From Plazaster borealis (lineage: Eukaryota > Echinodermata > Asteroidea > Forcipulatida > Labidiasteridae): a DNA stretch of 64,000 nt. The stretch covers positions 24,422,526-24,486,525 of the forward strand of contig CM037463.1 of assembly GCA_021014325.1 (NCBI GenBank), in the 5' to 3' direction. Positions 22,901 to 31,400 of this stretch are shown in pieces. The translations under genes and the position numbers were made by a program. The notes under the pieces were generated by a model that saw only the letters and a program-made list of their open reading frames with translations, searched no databases and had not been told where the DNA came from. Position 1 is the first letter of the stretch; each line of letters opens with the position of its first letter.

Positions 22901-23741
22901 CGAATGCCCAAACTGCAACCACTCGTGGGTTGATTTGGAGAGACAGAAGCGCGCCCTCAGGGTCAAAAAGGTAAGTGACGTCACAACAGTTACACGGTCT
23001 GTCCGAAGTAATGATAGTCTTGTTGGTGGGCTTGACGGCAAGAGTTGTCAGAACTAACTTTTTAGATTTATTCTCTCTAATGAAAACTTATTGGGCTTTG
23101 GAATAATTCATACCCTTAGCGAGTTTTGTATGACGAATGATGGATTTTCATCCATCTCTGTCATGCCAGGTTGACTTCATATGGATGAACCGAAACTACA
23201 TGGCCTTTGAATGGTTCGTGGACATGCTCTTGCATCTGGAGAGCCAACAGAGTGAGTACTCATTGGATCGATTCCTGGACATTCATCTCTTCATGACCGG
23301 TATGAAACGATTTGACCTGAAGAATATCGGCCTCCAGATGGCGCTAGACTTAGTCCATGAGCAGGAAAACCGTGATTTATTGACGGGACTCCGGACCAAA
23401 CTGCAGGCAGGAAGACCTGACTGGGAGAAGGTAAGAGCTTTTAAAAATTGAAAGTGTTTTCTTAATCACTCCTCTACTGCTCGTTCAAATGTAAAGCATC
23501 AAATTTCTTGTTACATTTTCACTAAATCATTTAATTCATTTAATAATGTGAAAGTTGACTACTTTAAAATCATAACTTGTTTTTTTTTTTTTTTTGTCAT
23601 CTTCTGCAGCTATTTACAAAGATCAAATCTGAGAACAAAGGGAAGGTTTCTGTGTTCTTCTGCGGAGCGCCAGCTCTAGGATCGGTCCTCAAAAGACACT
23701 GCGATACCTTTGGCTTCAAATTCCACAAAGAGAGCTTCTAG
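13869..23741 (+). CDS. NOX5: NOX5-like Ca2+-regulated NADPH oxidase, gene 2 (first exon not found)
   Basis: Thirteen exons join in one frame to a TAG stop (862 residues visible): 13869-13989, 14722-14872, 16408-16618, 17054-17259, 17586-17786, 18144-18334, 18680-18874, 19206-19338, 19658-20088, 20177-20320, 22758-22970, 23170-23430, 23610-23741. Domain order is that of NOX5: one degenerate and three canonical EF-hand loops (DDDKSGTISKTE, DLDSNGEIDKDE, DQDNSGSISFDE), about six membrane helices with haem histidines in H-x13-H pairs (HKALGYLCFILGIIH and WTHRHCY...LHG), FAD motif HPFTISSAP, NADPH motifs GPYGTP, GAGIGVTP, CGAPAL, end KESF. The EF-hands predict direct activation by Ca2+ without p47/p67-type subunits, as in the family. 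Only the start-codon exon is missing. Introns are full of MITEs, and the one at 20321-22757 holds a large foldback array. Confidence 0.94.
14024..14300 (-). mobile_element. SINE with long 3' tail, minus strand
   Basis: Reverse copy of the type at 54458: GGATGCCTCATAAGTGAACTT, CTCGCAAGCCTGAG, GTGCTTGCTATT and the reversed body CCCATCCGAAGGACAAAGC, then the head region near 14270. Lies in the first visible intron of NOX5 gene 2. Confidence 0.75.
14722..14872 (+). CDS. NOX5: NOX5 gene 2 exon: EF-hand 2
   Basis: Acceptor ggtttgaag, donor gtaagt; 151 bp, phase 0 to 1. Canonical loop DDDKSGTISKTE with Asp at positions 1 and 3, Ser 5, Glu 12; begins EFFADRFFDMF and ends in the next EF-hand (VYDLD). 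Confidence 0.93.
15026..15415. mobile_element. MITE, family B, copy 2
   Basis: Inverted relative to 6920-7302; ends CAGGGATTGTATACGTTTG and CAAACGTATACAGACCCTTT. In a NOX5 gene 2 intron. Confidence 0.8.
15416..16004 (+). other. Intron, no recognisable feature
   Basis: Remainder of the large EF-hand intron of NOX5 gene 2; nothing recognised. Confidence 0.5.
16005..16085 (-). mobile_element. SINE head fragment
   Basis: Contains TGCTCAAGGACATGAATGTC and GACCGGGATTCGAACCC, a reversed polymerase III B box with flanking SINE sequence. Fragment only. Confidence 0.55.
16408..16618 (+). CDS. NOX5: NOX5 gene 2 exon: EF-hands 3 and 4
   Basis: Acceptor cctcaatcag, donor gtaagt; 211 bp, phase 1 to 2. 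Completes DLDSNGEIDKDE and encodes DQDNSGSISFDE, two canonical Ca2+ loops, then the linker to the membrane domain. Confidence 0.93.
16797..16912. mobile_element. Short inverted-repeat element
   Basis: GTTCCGACACCCCTATGTTCC near 16810 faces GAACAGAGGGGTGTCGGAAC near 16890. About 115 bp, non-coding. Confidence 0.6.
17054..17259 (+). CDS. NOX5: NOX5 gene 2 exon: first membrane helix
   Basis: Acceptor tgtttacag, donor gtaagt; 206 bp, phase 2 to 1. Encodes a basic cytosolic stretch then the hydrophobic run RIATVLVIAIINIGLFAVAA, the first helix of the oxidase core. The open frame continues past the donor by chance. Confidence 0.92.
17260..17585 (+). other. Intron, no recognisable feature
   Basis: Intron of NOX5 gene 2; nothing recognised. 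Confidence 0.6.
17586..17786 (+). CDS. NOX5: NOX5 gene 2 exon: haem helix 3
   Basis: Acceptor tttcttgcag, donor gtaagt; 201 bp, phase 1 to 1. Encodes RGCGNALNFDCAV, MLRKALSFLRSTW and HKALGYLCFILGIIHTSGH, where the two His 13 residues apart are the expected haem ligands. Confidence 0.94.
17787..18143 (+). other. Intron, no recognisable feature
   Basis: Intron of NOX5 gene 2; an earlier AG at 18102 was not used because only the later acceptor restores the reading frame. Confidence 0.6.
18144..18334 (+). CDS. NOX5: NOX5 gene 2 exon: membrane helix 4
   Basis: Acceptor tttgcatag, donor gtaagt; 191 bp, phase 1 to 0. Encodes ILETYKNFTAVELLF (an extracytosolic loop with an NFT glycosylation sequon), a helix WILVVVFLVLIVGSL and CVRRSGHFE, conserved just before the last haem helix. 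The acceptor was chosen because it restores the frame. Confidence 0.9.
18335..18679 (+). other. Intron, no recognisable feature
   Basis: Intron of NOX5 gene 2; nothing recognised. Confidence 0.6.
18680..18874 (+). CDS. NOX5: NOX5 gene 2 exon: last haem helix
   Basis: 65 codons, phase 0; WTHRHCYIAFLFLLVLHG gives the second histidine pair. Ends EVNLLPSG as in gene 1. Confidence 0.94.
18987..19128. mobile_element. MITE with GGGTCGATTTCACC / GTAGAATCGGCCTC ends
   Basis: Short element in a NOX5 gene 2 intron; the interior is made of inverted GACTAGTCTTA and AGTTAGGACT words. Non-coding. Confidence 0.65.
19206..19338 (+). CDS. NOX5: NOX5 gene 2 exon: FAD-binding motif
   Basis: 133 bp as in gene 1; HEWHPFTISSAPEDM. 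Confidence 0.94.
19339..19657 (+). other. Intron, no recognisable feature
   Basis: AT-rich intron of NOX5 gene 2; nothing recognised. Confidence 0.55.
19658..20088 (+). CDS. NOX5: NOX5 gene 2 exon: FNR stretch and regulatory insert
   Basis: Acceptor ccccggcag, donor gtaagt; 431 bp, phase 1 to 0. Starts DIISLHIRSAGNWTKRLY, then a Ser/Glu-rich insert that aligns only weakly with the much longer Glu-rich one of gene 1, although both keep a (K/R)PVL.IR.R-like core (KPRPVLRISRKGY here). Confidence 0.9.
20177..20320 (+). CDS. NOX5: NOX5 gene 2 exon: end of regulatory insert
   Basis: 48 codons, phase 0; ends KGRIR, joining VHIQGPYG after the long intron. Confidence 0.9.
20538..20713. mobile_element. 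MITE with ATGATCCACACAAATATG ends
   Basis: About 45-bp terminal inverted repeats: left ATGATCCACACAAATATG...CGAAATTGCGTGG, right CCACGCAATTTCG...TTTGTGTGGATCAT. 176 bp, non-coding, in the long NOX5 gene 2 intron. Confidence 0.85.
20905..21282. repeat. 21-bp minisatellite, left array (~18 units)
   Basis: Unit GGCGGATTACTATTCCGCCC plus G, with variants TTTCGCCC and CCAGG. Each junction forms CCGCCCGGGCGG, a 12-bp palindrome with CpGs. Confidence 0.95.
21538..21688. repeat. 21-bp minisatellite, central array (~7 units)
   Basis: Same unit in reverse orientation; followed at 21689 by ATATACACTTCCGTACA, a further truncated copy of the element end, so the centre looks like a third, nested end. Confidence 0.93.
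21917..22650. repeat. 21-bp minisatellite, right array (~35 units)
   Basis: Reverse orientation to the left array; more unit variants (single-base changes, one shortened unit near 22344), so it is either older or longer mutated than the central array. Confidence 0.95.
22758..22970 (+). CDS. NOX5: NOX5 gene 2 exon: NADPH-binding motifs
   Basis: Acceptor acaattttag, donor gtaagt; GPYGTP, GAGIGVTPYASIL, CPNCNHSW. About 97% identical in bases to gene 1 exon 3383-3595. Confidence 0.95.
23170..23430 (+). CDS. NOX5: NOX5 gene 2 exon: NADPH-binding lobe
   Basis: 87 codons, phase 0, with the shared acceptor context ctgtcatgccag seen in gene 1; nearly identical protein to 4318-4578 (for example HEQENRDLL against HERENRDIL). 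Confidence 0.95.
23610..23741 (+). CDS. NOX5: NOX5 gene 2 terminal exon
   Basis: Acceptor cttctgcag after a T-run; ends KESF and TAG at 23739-23741. Around nine tenths identical to gene 1's last exon. Confidence 0.94.
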   Translation, partial: LFTKIKSENKGKVSVFFCGAPALGSVLKRHCDTFGFKFHKESF

Positions 23742-24230
23742 ATAATGGCTAAGAAAAGAAATTGTGTTGCCACTAAAAGTTCCCTTTTTGTCTTTTTGGG
23801 GGGTAGTCAGACTTGAGCCCCTGTCCTAAGAATGATACCTCTTTCCGCATTTTTATTTTTTATTTTTTTGCTGTGTAACACAGAAGAAACAATTGCTAAT
23901 GTGTGAAAGCTACCCCCATCATTCTACACACAGCGATAGTATCATCTAAAACCACCTGTCGTTTCCGTAATTAATTAATTAAAGTGGTTACGCGTATTCG
24001 CACTCAATACAGAACAATAATTAAACTACCCTTTTATTATCTGGATTGGATTTACGAGCAACCATCTACACATATACATGTATTTCTAAATCGAATACGT
24101 TATCAAATAACTACATTGTTTAGTAACCGCATCATTCACCATATCTCTAAGAGCTTAAACCACTTATATCCATTTAAACCACTTAGGGCCATTTGTCTAT
24201 CTTTATCTAGTGCTTATTGAATTTTTAGTT
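23742..24230. other. 3' flank of NOX5 gene 2
   Basis: Probable 3' UTR and spacer; no clear AATAAA within 250 bp. A chance 78-codon frame at 23984 has no recognisable motif. Confidence 0.5.
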
Positions 24231-24280
24231 AAATCAAGCTCCAAGGTCAGTTTTTAAACGGGGTCTTAAGACCCACCTAT
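24231..24280 (+). mobile_element. LINE 3' fragment, upstream half
   Basis: Reads FKRGLKTHLFNPF, the C-terminal signature of CR1/L2-type polyproteins. Interrupted by a TTAA-flanked MITE; the tail resumes at 24539. Confidence 0.6.
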
Positions 24281-24538
24281 TTAACCCTTTCATGTACCAT
24301 TTATTTTAGTGATAAATTGATCAAATGGACACACTAATTGTTTACTCTTTTTTGCAAATGGTAACCCCCCCCCCCCAAAAAACAAAAAAAAAACAGGTCA
24401 TAATAGCACCCTCAAGAGTCCTAGCTTTCACATTATGAGCACTGTGAGGCCATGCGATTTGTATTCTTCATGTTACAACTATTTTTTGAAGGGATTTAAA
24501 CCGGTCGCTAGCGTCCGTTCGGCGCATGAAAGGGTTAA
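24281..24538. mobile_element. piggyBac-type MITE (TTAA target)
   Basis: TTAA at both ends followed by inverted CCCTTTCATG / CATGAAAGGG termini: target choice and end sequence typical of piggyBac-derived MITEs. Inserted in a LINE 3' end. Confidence 0.72.
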
Positions 24539-24760
24539 GTAGTTTCTTATTGTTTTTCGATTTCCTTGTAAAAAACAATTACGTTATTAATTTGTTTTTT
24601 CATTCATAGTAAAAATTTTATCTTTTGTCTAGTGCCAATTGTTTATCAATATCTTTTATCTAGTACTTATTGAATTTTTTGTAAGAATAGTGTTGTAAGT
24701 ACAACCTTTGACCTCAGCAGAAGGTCACAAGCAATAAAATGGTTCTTTTGAAAAAAAGAA
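24539..24760 (+). mobile_element. LINE 3' tail, downstream half
   Basis: Continues 24231-24280. The word TCTAGT(G/A)CTTATTGAATTTTT occurs at 24206 and again at 24657. Ends near CAATAAAATGG at 24733, which could also act as a poly(A) signal for NOX5 gene 2. Confidence 0.45.
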
Positions 24761-25320
24761 GGGCATGACTGTTGTATATTTGTTGATAGGAGCCAATTTG
24801 TGGGCGTGGCTTAAAGTGGAATTACGTCACACTTACGAACAGAATGGAGCCATTTCACGACTCGCAGCGCATAAAAGGCCCATCCTGTCCGCCATTTTGG
24901 GAGTCAAAGTTTTCACAAATGAATTGACCCCCAAAATGGTGGGCAAGGAGTCATTGGTCGTTTAATTGATTAAATTAATTGTCAAATATTTCAGACAAAC
25001 AATGAAATAATATCTTGAATTTTAAAGTTATAAATAAATTGAGATCCGAAAATCAAAAGCCATTTCTATAATACTGGCTTCCGATACCGTTACAAGAATA
25101 ATGTGCTCCTTGCAAAAGCCGCCATCGCTGAGGTCGGATAATGGAAACCTGCACGCATCTGTGCACAACTCTCGGTGTCAGTGCGGGCGCTGTTTGAGCT
25201 TGTGACGTCATATGCAAGGGGGTTAATTTGCACTATATAGCTATTCACCATTTAACTCCAAACCCCCTCTAATCGTTAAAAATTGAGTTAGTTTTCTAAA
25301 CCATACAATTGAATCTCCAT
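24761..25320. other. Spacer between convergent NOX5 gene 2 and SLC22 gene 3
   Basis: No gene seen; 3' ends of the two genes face each other across it. Confidence 0.5.
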
Positions 25321-25460
25321 TTACACCACTTCAGGCCCATTGGTATCTTTCTTCTCGTCTGTTGGGATTTGCTTGTAGTCTTTGTCGGTGTCATTGGGAT
25401 CGTTACCCTCCGTTGCAGGCGCTTTCTTGAACAGGTTTTTCAGTCCAAAGCCCTGCCCCT
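25321..25460 (-). CDS. SLC22 gene 3 exon 10 (C-terminal tail)
   Basis: Begins [13 protein letters not shown] and ends TNGPEVV-stop; cytosolic tail with DYKQIP, also found as NYKQIP in gene 4, supporting the call. Confidence 0.88.
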
Positions 25461-28400
25461 CTGAAAAGAGGAAAAATAATGAATGTTAAATTACTTTCTA
25501 TAGGACTCCTCAAAGGCACTGTACACGTTTGGCAGTTACTCAAAATATATATTAGCATAAAAACTTACTTGGTAACGAGCAACGGAGAGCTGTTGATAGT
25601 ATAAAACATTGTAGGAAACGACTCCCTCTGAAGTAACGTAGTTTTTGAGAAAGAGGTAATTTCTCACTAAAATAATAAAATACTTCTTGCGAGAAGCCTT
25701 TTATTTCTATCTGAAAGCACACAAATTTGTACAACAAAAGTGTTTTTTCTTTCATCATTTTCTTGCAACTTCGATGATCAATTGAGTCCAAATTTTCACA
25801 GGCTTGTTATTTTATGCATATGTTGGGATGCTCCAAGTGAGAACACTGGTCTTTGCGATTACCAAACGTGTTCAGTGCCTTTAAAACATTTATTTATCGA
25901 TATATTTGATATAATTGATCCACCGCCCCCTTAATAAATTACTTTCGTAAAAGTGATAATAAATTATGTAAACAACTTGCGATACACTATTCATATTGCC
26001 CCCCTCTCGGCCCACAGTTTATTACAAAAAAAAAACAATTCAAAAGAAAACTGACTTCCGTAATCTTCTCCTTCCTGGATTGTCTCCGGCAAGTCTTGGT
26101 TGAGAGTCTCTGGCAGAAGAAGAGCCAAGACTCCCGCGAGCAAGGCGCAACTTCCGAAGACGATGAAAGGTAATGGTTTCCAGAAGGTGCCGAGTATGAG
26201 GATGACGGGGGCAATGATGCCGCTGATACGGGCAAACATAGACGACATTCCCATACCCATGCTCCTGAGGAAAAATACCAAGAATGTTCCAAAGTTTGTC
26301 AAAGTTTCTCTCAATACCGGTATATCTGTTGGAGGTTTGGGTCATTTGTAGAAGACTTTCGGAGGTAAGGATGGGGCACTTTGGGGGAAAACTGCCTGGC
26401 AGCATTAGTTGATTTGACCACTTTAATGGTTCAATAATAAATCAGAGCACCCTTTGTGGCGTGTCGTGGCCGAGCGGATAAGAACACCGAACTCAAGCTC
26501 TGGTGTTTCTGATCAGCAGAGTTTGGGTTCAAATCCCAGTCATGACACTTGTGTCCTTAAGCAAGACACTTAATCACATGCTTCGTCCTTCGGATGGGAC
26601 GTAAAGCCGTAGGTCCCGTGTGTTGTGTAATGCACGTAAAAGAACCCAGTGCACTTATCGTAAAGAGAAGGGGTTCGCCCCGGTGTTCCTGGTTTGATTG
26701 GCTGCATATTGCGCCACAGCACCTAAACCATTACATGGTGCTATGCAAAGGAATAGGTCTCATACTTCAATACGTAACTACCTTGAAGGAAAAATACTGA
26801 GCGCTTTGAGACACCCATCGGGAGAATAAAGCGCTATATAAGAACTGCGTATTATTATTATTATTATTATTCAAGCTGAATACAATCGGGTCAGATTAAT
26901 GATCCGTTTAGTCAAATTAGGCCAGACTTATGTGTGGGCCGGTAAGCACTTGCCCTTTCAATTAACTTTGACTTGGATTATAGTTGAGTCTCAACAGGAC
27001 TAATTGTGGGTCCAGTTGACCCAAATAATGAATCAGAGTAAACATGACCCGAACTGGGTCACATTAGTTGACCCCAATCTTTTAAAGGAGTAAATGTTTG
27101 ATGCATAGCTTCCTCTACAGCTACGAAGAAGTGCTGAATGCCTGGCAGAATGGCGGATTTTTCTCAATGGCGGATTTTTCTCTTTTCAAAGAGAAAAGAG
27201 CTTCGCATGAATTCAGCTAGTCATCTTAAATTTTGAAATCCATAACAATTTTAGAAATCCTTTATTTATTTAATTTGAAGAACAACAAATTTCAGAGAGA
27301 CTGATCTTACCTAATGGGTGTTGGATACAACTCCACCGAATAAATGTAGATGACGTTAAAGGAGCCGGAAATGGCGAATTTTCCTATCATAGCAACTGCC
27401 GCCCTGGCTGCACCCGGTGCTGTTAAAAGAAGACAAAAAAAAAGAATAATTACAAAATGGAACTAGACATGTGTGTCGTACAATTCAGCAATTTTGAAGT
27501 CAGTGGCAAAACTAAAACCCAGGTCAGTTTGATATTGTTCCATACAAAACCAAACCGGTGTCATTATGATATTTTGTCCCCCGGTGTGTATTCCCCCATA
27601 CGGTAAATTAGCATTGGCTGATTTGAAGGAAGTCGATTCAAAAGAGGGCACTATCAGACGAAATTTCCACTCACTTTGCCGTTGGGGGGGGGGGGGGACA
27701 CACACAGAAGCTCCCGCCACACCGGAATAGACTTTTACTACAGCGTGGTTCCCTGGTTACATAATGGCTGATGTCAGTTAATGTTTCTTGTCTCGTTTAA
27801 AGGATCTATATTAACCTGTGTAGACTTTAAAAACTCCAGAGTCAAAATTGATCCGGATTCTGGGCCGCAGGGTTTCTGACTAATTTCTGAGTTAGCACGA
27901 CTCGGAATCCGTGTCAACTTGACCCGGCACTATGCCAAAATAACGAAGTCAAAACCCACATATTTTAATCTGTTTCCGGATCAGTCTGACCCAGAAACGG
28001 GTCAGGTCTCCTTGGATCCGAAATCCGGGTTATTTCTGAGACTGGAGGTGTTTTTTTTTTAGAGTGTACAGCCTCGATTTGATTATATTGGGTTGAATGA
28101 GAGCACAGCAATATGTCTGGACTACTCAGAAGTACAACAAAACAATCCCAAGAAAACATTACACTGAAATTAACAAACAATGTCCATTATTAAGCAGTTT
28201 AACTTACGAATGAGAGTAGTAGTTAGACAAGCCACGCCCCCAGTTGTCAAATACAGTGCCAAGGGGAAACGGCGCCCCCATCGTTGTATGACAAACCAGC
28301 TGGACAAATAGGCTGGTAACTCCACCGCTCCAGATATAAAAGCCGCTACGTAGTCATCAACACCTAGATCAGAGGTGCTCAGGGAGAGTCCATAGTAAAC

Positions 28401-31400
28401 CAGACTATTCACAAACCTACAACAAAGCATTACTGAAATTATTACTGGAATCTCATCTCACATTTGATTTTGATTTTGATTCTTACCATTAAAATTAAAA
28501 AGAAAGGAGTGCCAGAAAGTGGCGCCTTAAAAACCGTGGAAATATAGATCACACAACGTAATAACATAGGCCTGAGTAATTTATTAAGCAAAAACAAAGT
28601 TGCAATGAAAATCCCTTCCAATGGGCTGTATTTGCTCTAGATCTGGGGCTGTCCTCACCCCCAAATTAGGGGCTGTTACATGTTCTCGCCCCCAGATCAG
28701 GGGATGTTCTCGCCCCAGATCAGGGGCTGTCTTTTCCCCCAGATCAGGGGCTCTCCTTGCCCCCAGATCAGGGCTGTTCTCGCCCCCAGATCAGAGGCTC
28801 TCCTTGCCCCCAGATCAGGGCTGTTCTCGCCCCTAGATCAGGGGCTCTCCTTTCCCCCAGATCAGGGCTGTTCTCGCCCCTAGATCAGGGGCTCTCCTTG
28901 CCCCCAGATTAGGGCTGTTCTCGCCCCTAGATCAGGGGCTCTTCTCGCCCCCAGATCAGGGCTGTTCTCGCCCCTAGATCAAGGGCTCTCCTTGCCCCCA
29001 GATCAGGGCTGTTCTCGCCCTAGATCAGGGGCTCTCCTTTCCCCCAGATCAGGGCTGTTCTCGCCCCTAGATCAAGGGCTCTCCTTGCCCACAGATCAGG
29101 GCTGTTCTCGCCCCTAGATCAGGGGCTGTTCTCGCCCCCAGATTAGGGCTGTTCTCGCCCCTAGATCAAGGGCTCTTCTCGCCCCCAGATCAGGGCTGTT
29201 CTCACCCCTAGATCAGGGGCTCTCCTTGCCCCCAGATCAGGGCTGTTCTCGCCCCTAGATCAAGGGCTCTCCTTGCCCCCAGATCAGGGCTGTTCTCGCC
29301 CCTAGATCAGGGGCTCTCTTTGCCCCCAGATCAGGGCTGTTCTCGCCCCTAGATCAGGGGCTCTCCTTTCCCCCAGATCAGGGCTGTTCTCGCCCCTAGA
29401 TCAGGGGCTCTTCTCGCCCCCAGATTAGGGCTGTTCTCGCCCCCAGGTCAGGAACTCCCCTCGCCCGTAGATCAGGGTATCTAATTCGGAAATAAAACTT
29501 AGTGCATTGAGCTATGACTCACTGATAAACTCGCACCTGTCAGCATTAAATTATTAAACTGCAAATGTTGCGAATTGCTAAATTAAAAAATACTGCAGAA
29601 AGGTCTTAGGCCTATGATGTCCGTGGAACCTTTGAAAAGTGGTGGAATCTTTGATGTTGCACGCACGGTAGGCTTTTCCCTTTAGCTGGAGGTACGAAGC
29701 ATATTATAACCAACATAATGTCTTACAAATATATACCTTCATCGTTTATCGTCTACCAGTAAAAGACAACTATATCCTTCCCTTTATGGAGTACTTTTGT
29801 CATATTTGGGCCGGAGCTTCTGCCCGTCATTTATCTTTATTAGATAAAGTGCAGAAGCGTTCCTCCTATCAGGATGTTTGAGCGTGACACAAGGCTTTAT
29901 GCTTGTTCTCATCCACACATTCTAGCTTTGCTGAGATGTACAACAAAGAGTCAATCCAAGAGCTTTACTCCACGTACTGCATCTCTTTTGGACTGGTAGG
30001 CCTACATGTTTCTCCCCATCCTACGATATAGATTGCTTCAGGAGGAATATCAATTCCTACCTTCAGCTCCCCTGAGTTATTTCCATGTTTTCTTCTTGTA
30101 GCCCCTTACATAGAGTGGCTTTGGGCCTTGTTTGAGGGGAACGTTTATGAAAAAACATAAATAAATAAAGGTAAGACAAAACTCCTTCGTGAAGGTTTTG
30201 TATTTTGAACAAAACATTTCGACGATGACCCACAGTCTTAGACAAACTACATGATGTAACCATACAATAATTGTTAACTTTAAATTTACAGGCTTTATTT
30301 ATTAATTTGTCTTACCAGTTAAAGAATATATTGAGGGTCTTCTTGCGCATGTTAGGAGTTCGGAACAGGTCAATCTGAGTTGGCTGACGAGTTAAAATAT
30401 TAGCTTTCTGTAAAAAGAGGTGGAGGGAAGAAATAGTGGTGTGAGTCGAAAAAGAATCTGTCACCGTTAACGTCATTGTTTTTCTTCAGTCCAACAAACG
30501 TATGTGTTAAACTCATGTAGATATTTCAACGGGGATAAAACATAACTAATGGGTTTGACCGACAAGCATTAACCCTTACCTTGGGGTCTCAGTGATTTGC
30601 GATTCTTTTGTGAAACAACCCACCGGTGAATCAGGAAGGATTCGAACCCACGACCTTCTGAATACTCACCACAATGGAGACAATGAGAGGTAAAGATTCC
30701 CAGAGCATACCGAGTATAAGGATGACCGGGGATGATGCCGCTGTTACGGGAAAACAAAGACGACATTCCCATACTCATACTTCCGAACGATGGAAACAAC
30801 CCATCAGAAACTCAGGTGGGATTCGAACCTGAAACCGTCTGTTTATTCTCAACAAACACTTACCTTTTCCTGCAAGGTTTCCTCTTCGGTAAACATGTTC
30901 TCCGGTACCGCTTTCTTGTTCACCTTTGCAATGGTCTTAATGATCTTCTCGGCTTCCTTGAATTTCTTCTTTGATATCAACCAACGGGGAGACTCTGGCA
31001 AAAAACTAAGAAATTGTCAATTCCTTTTTGTTAAATGGTATCATCTAAAAAAATTCTTAACAATCATTAAAATATCAGCGGTGAGAAAACAAAAAAATAC
31101 GAACAATTGTTTCAATAATTAAGGACAGTCAAAGCGTTATAAAGATAGTTCAATCTTTCAAGTAAACGATTTAGGTTTTAGAAATTCAAATTTTTAAACA
31201 AATTGCAGTCGGATTGCTAGACCGTGAACCTCTCTCACACTGGTGCGTGTTATAATTAAATACATTTGATCTAACTGTTCTCTTAAGAAAACGTTCTTCA
31301 CAAATTTGACACTCATCTGAATCTCATGGGGTCAGAAACATAATGGGATTGGCCTGACCCGATTTATGCCAGGTTTGACCCAATTTAGGCCTGACCCAAT

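Noticed and set aside
26460..26545. Functional tRNA-Leu(CAA) gene
   Set aside because: It folds well but is fused to a SINE body and tail found elsewhere; better explained as the SINE head.
28638..29475. Coding repeat protein in the plus-strand open frames at 28621-28883
   Set aside because: The 47-bp period is not a multiple of three, so frames break; it is a minisatellite.
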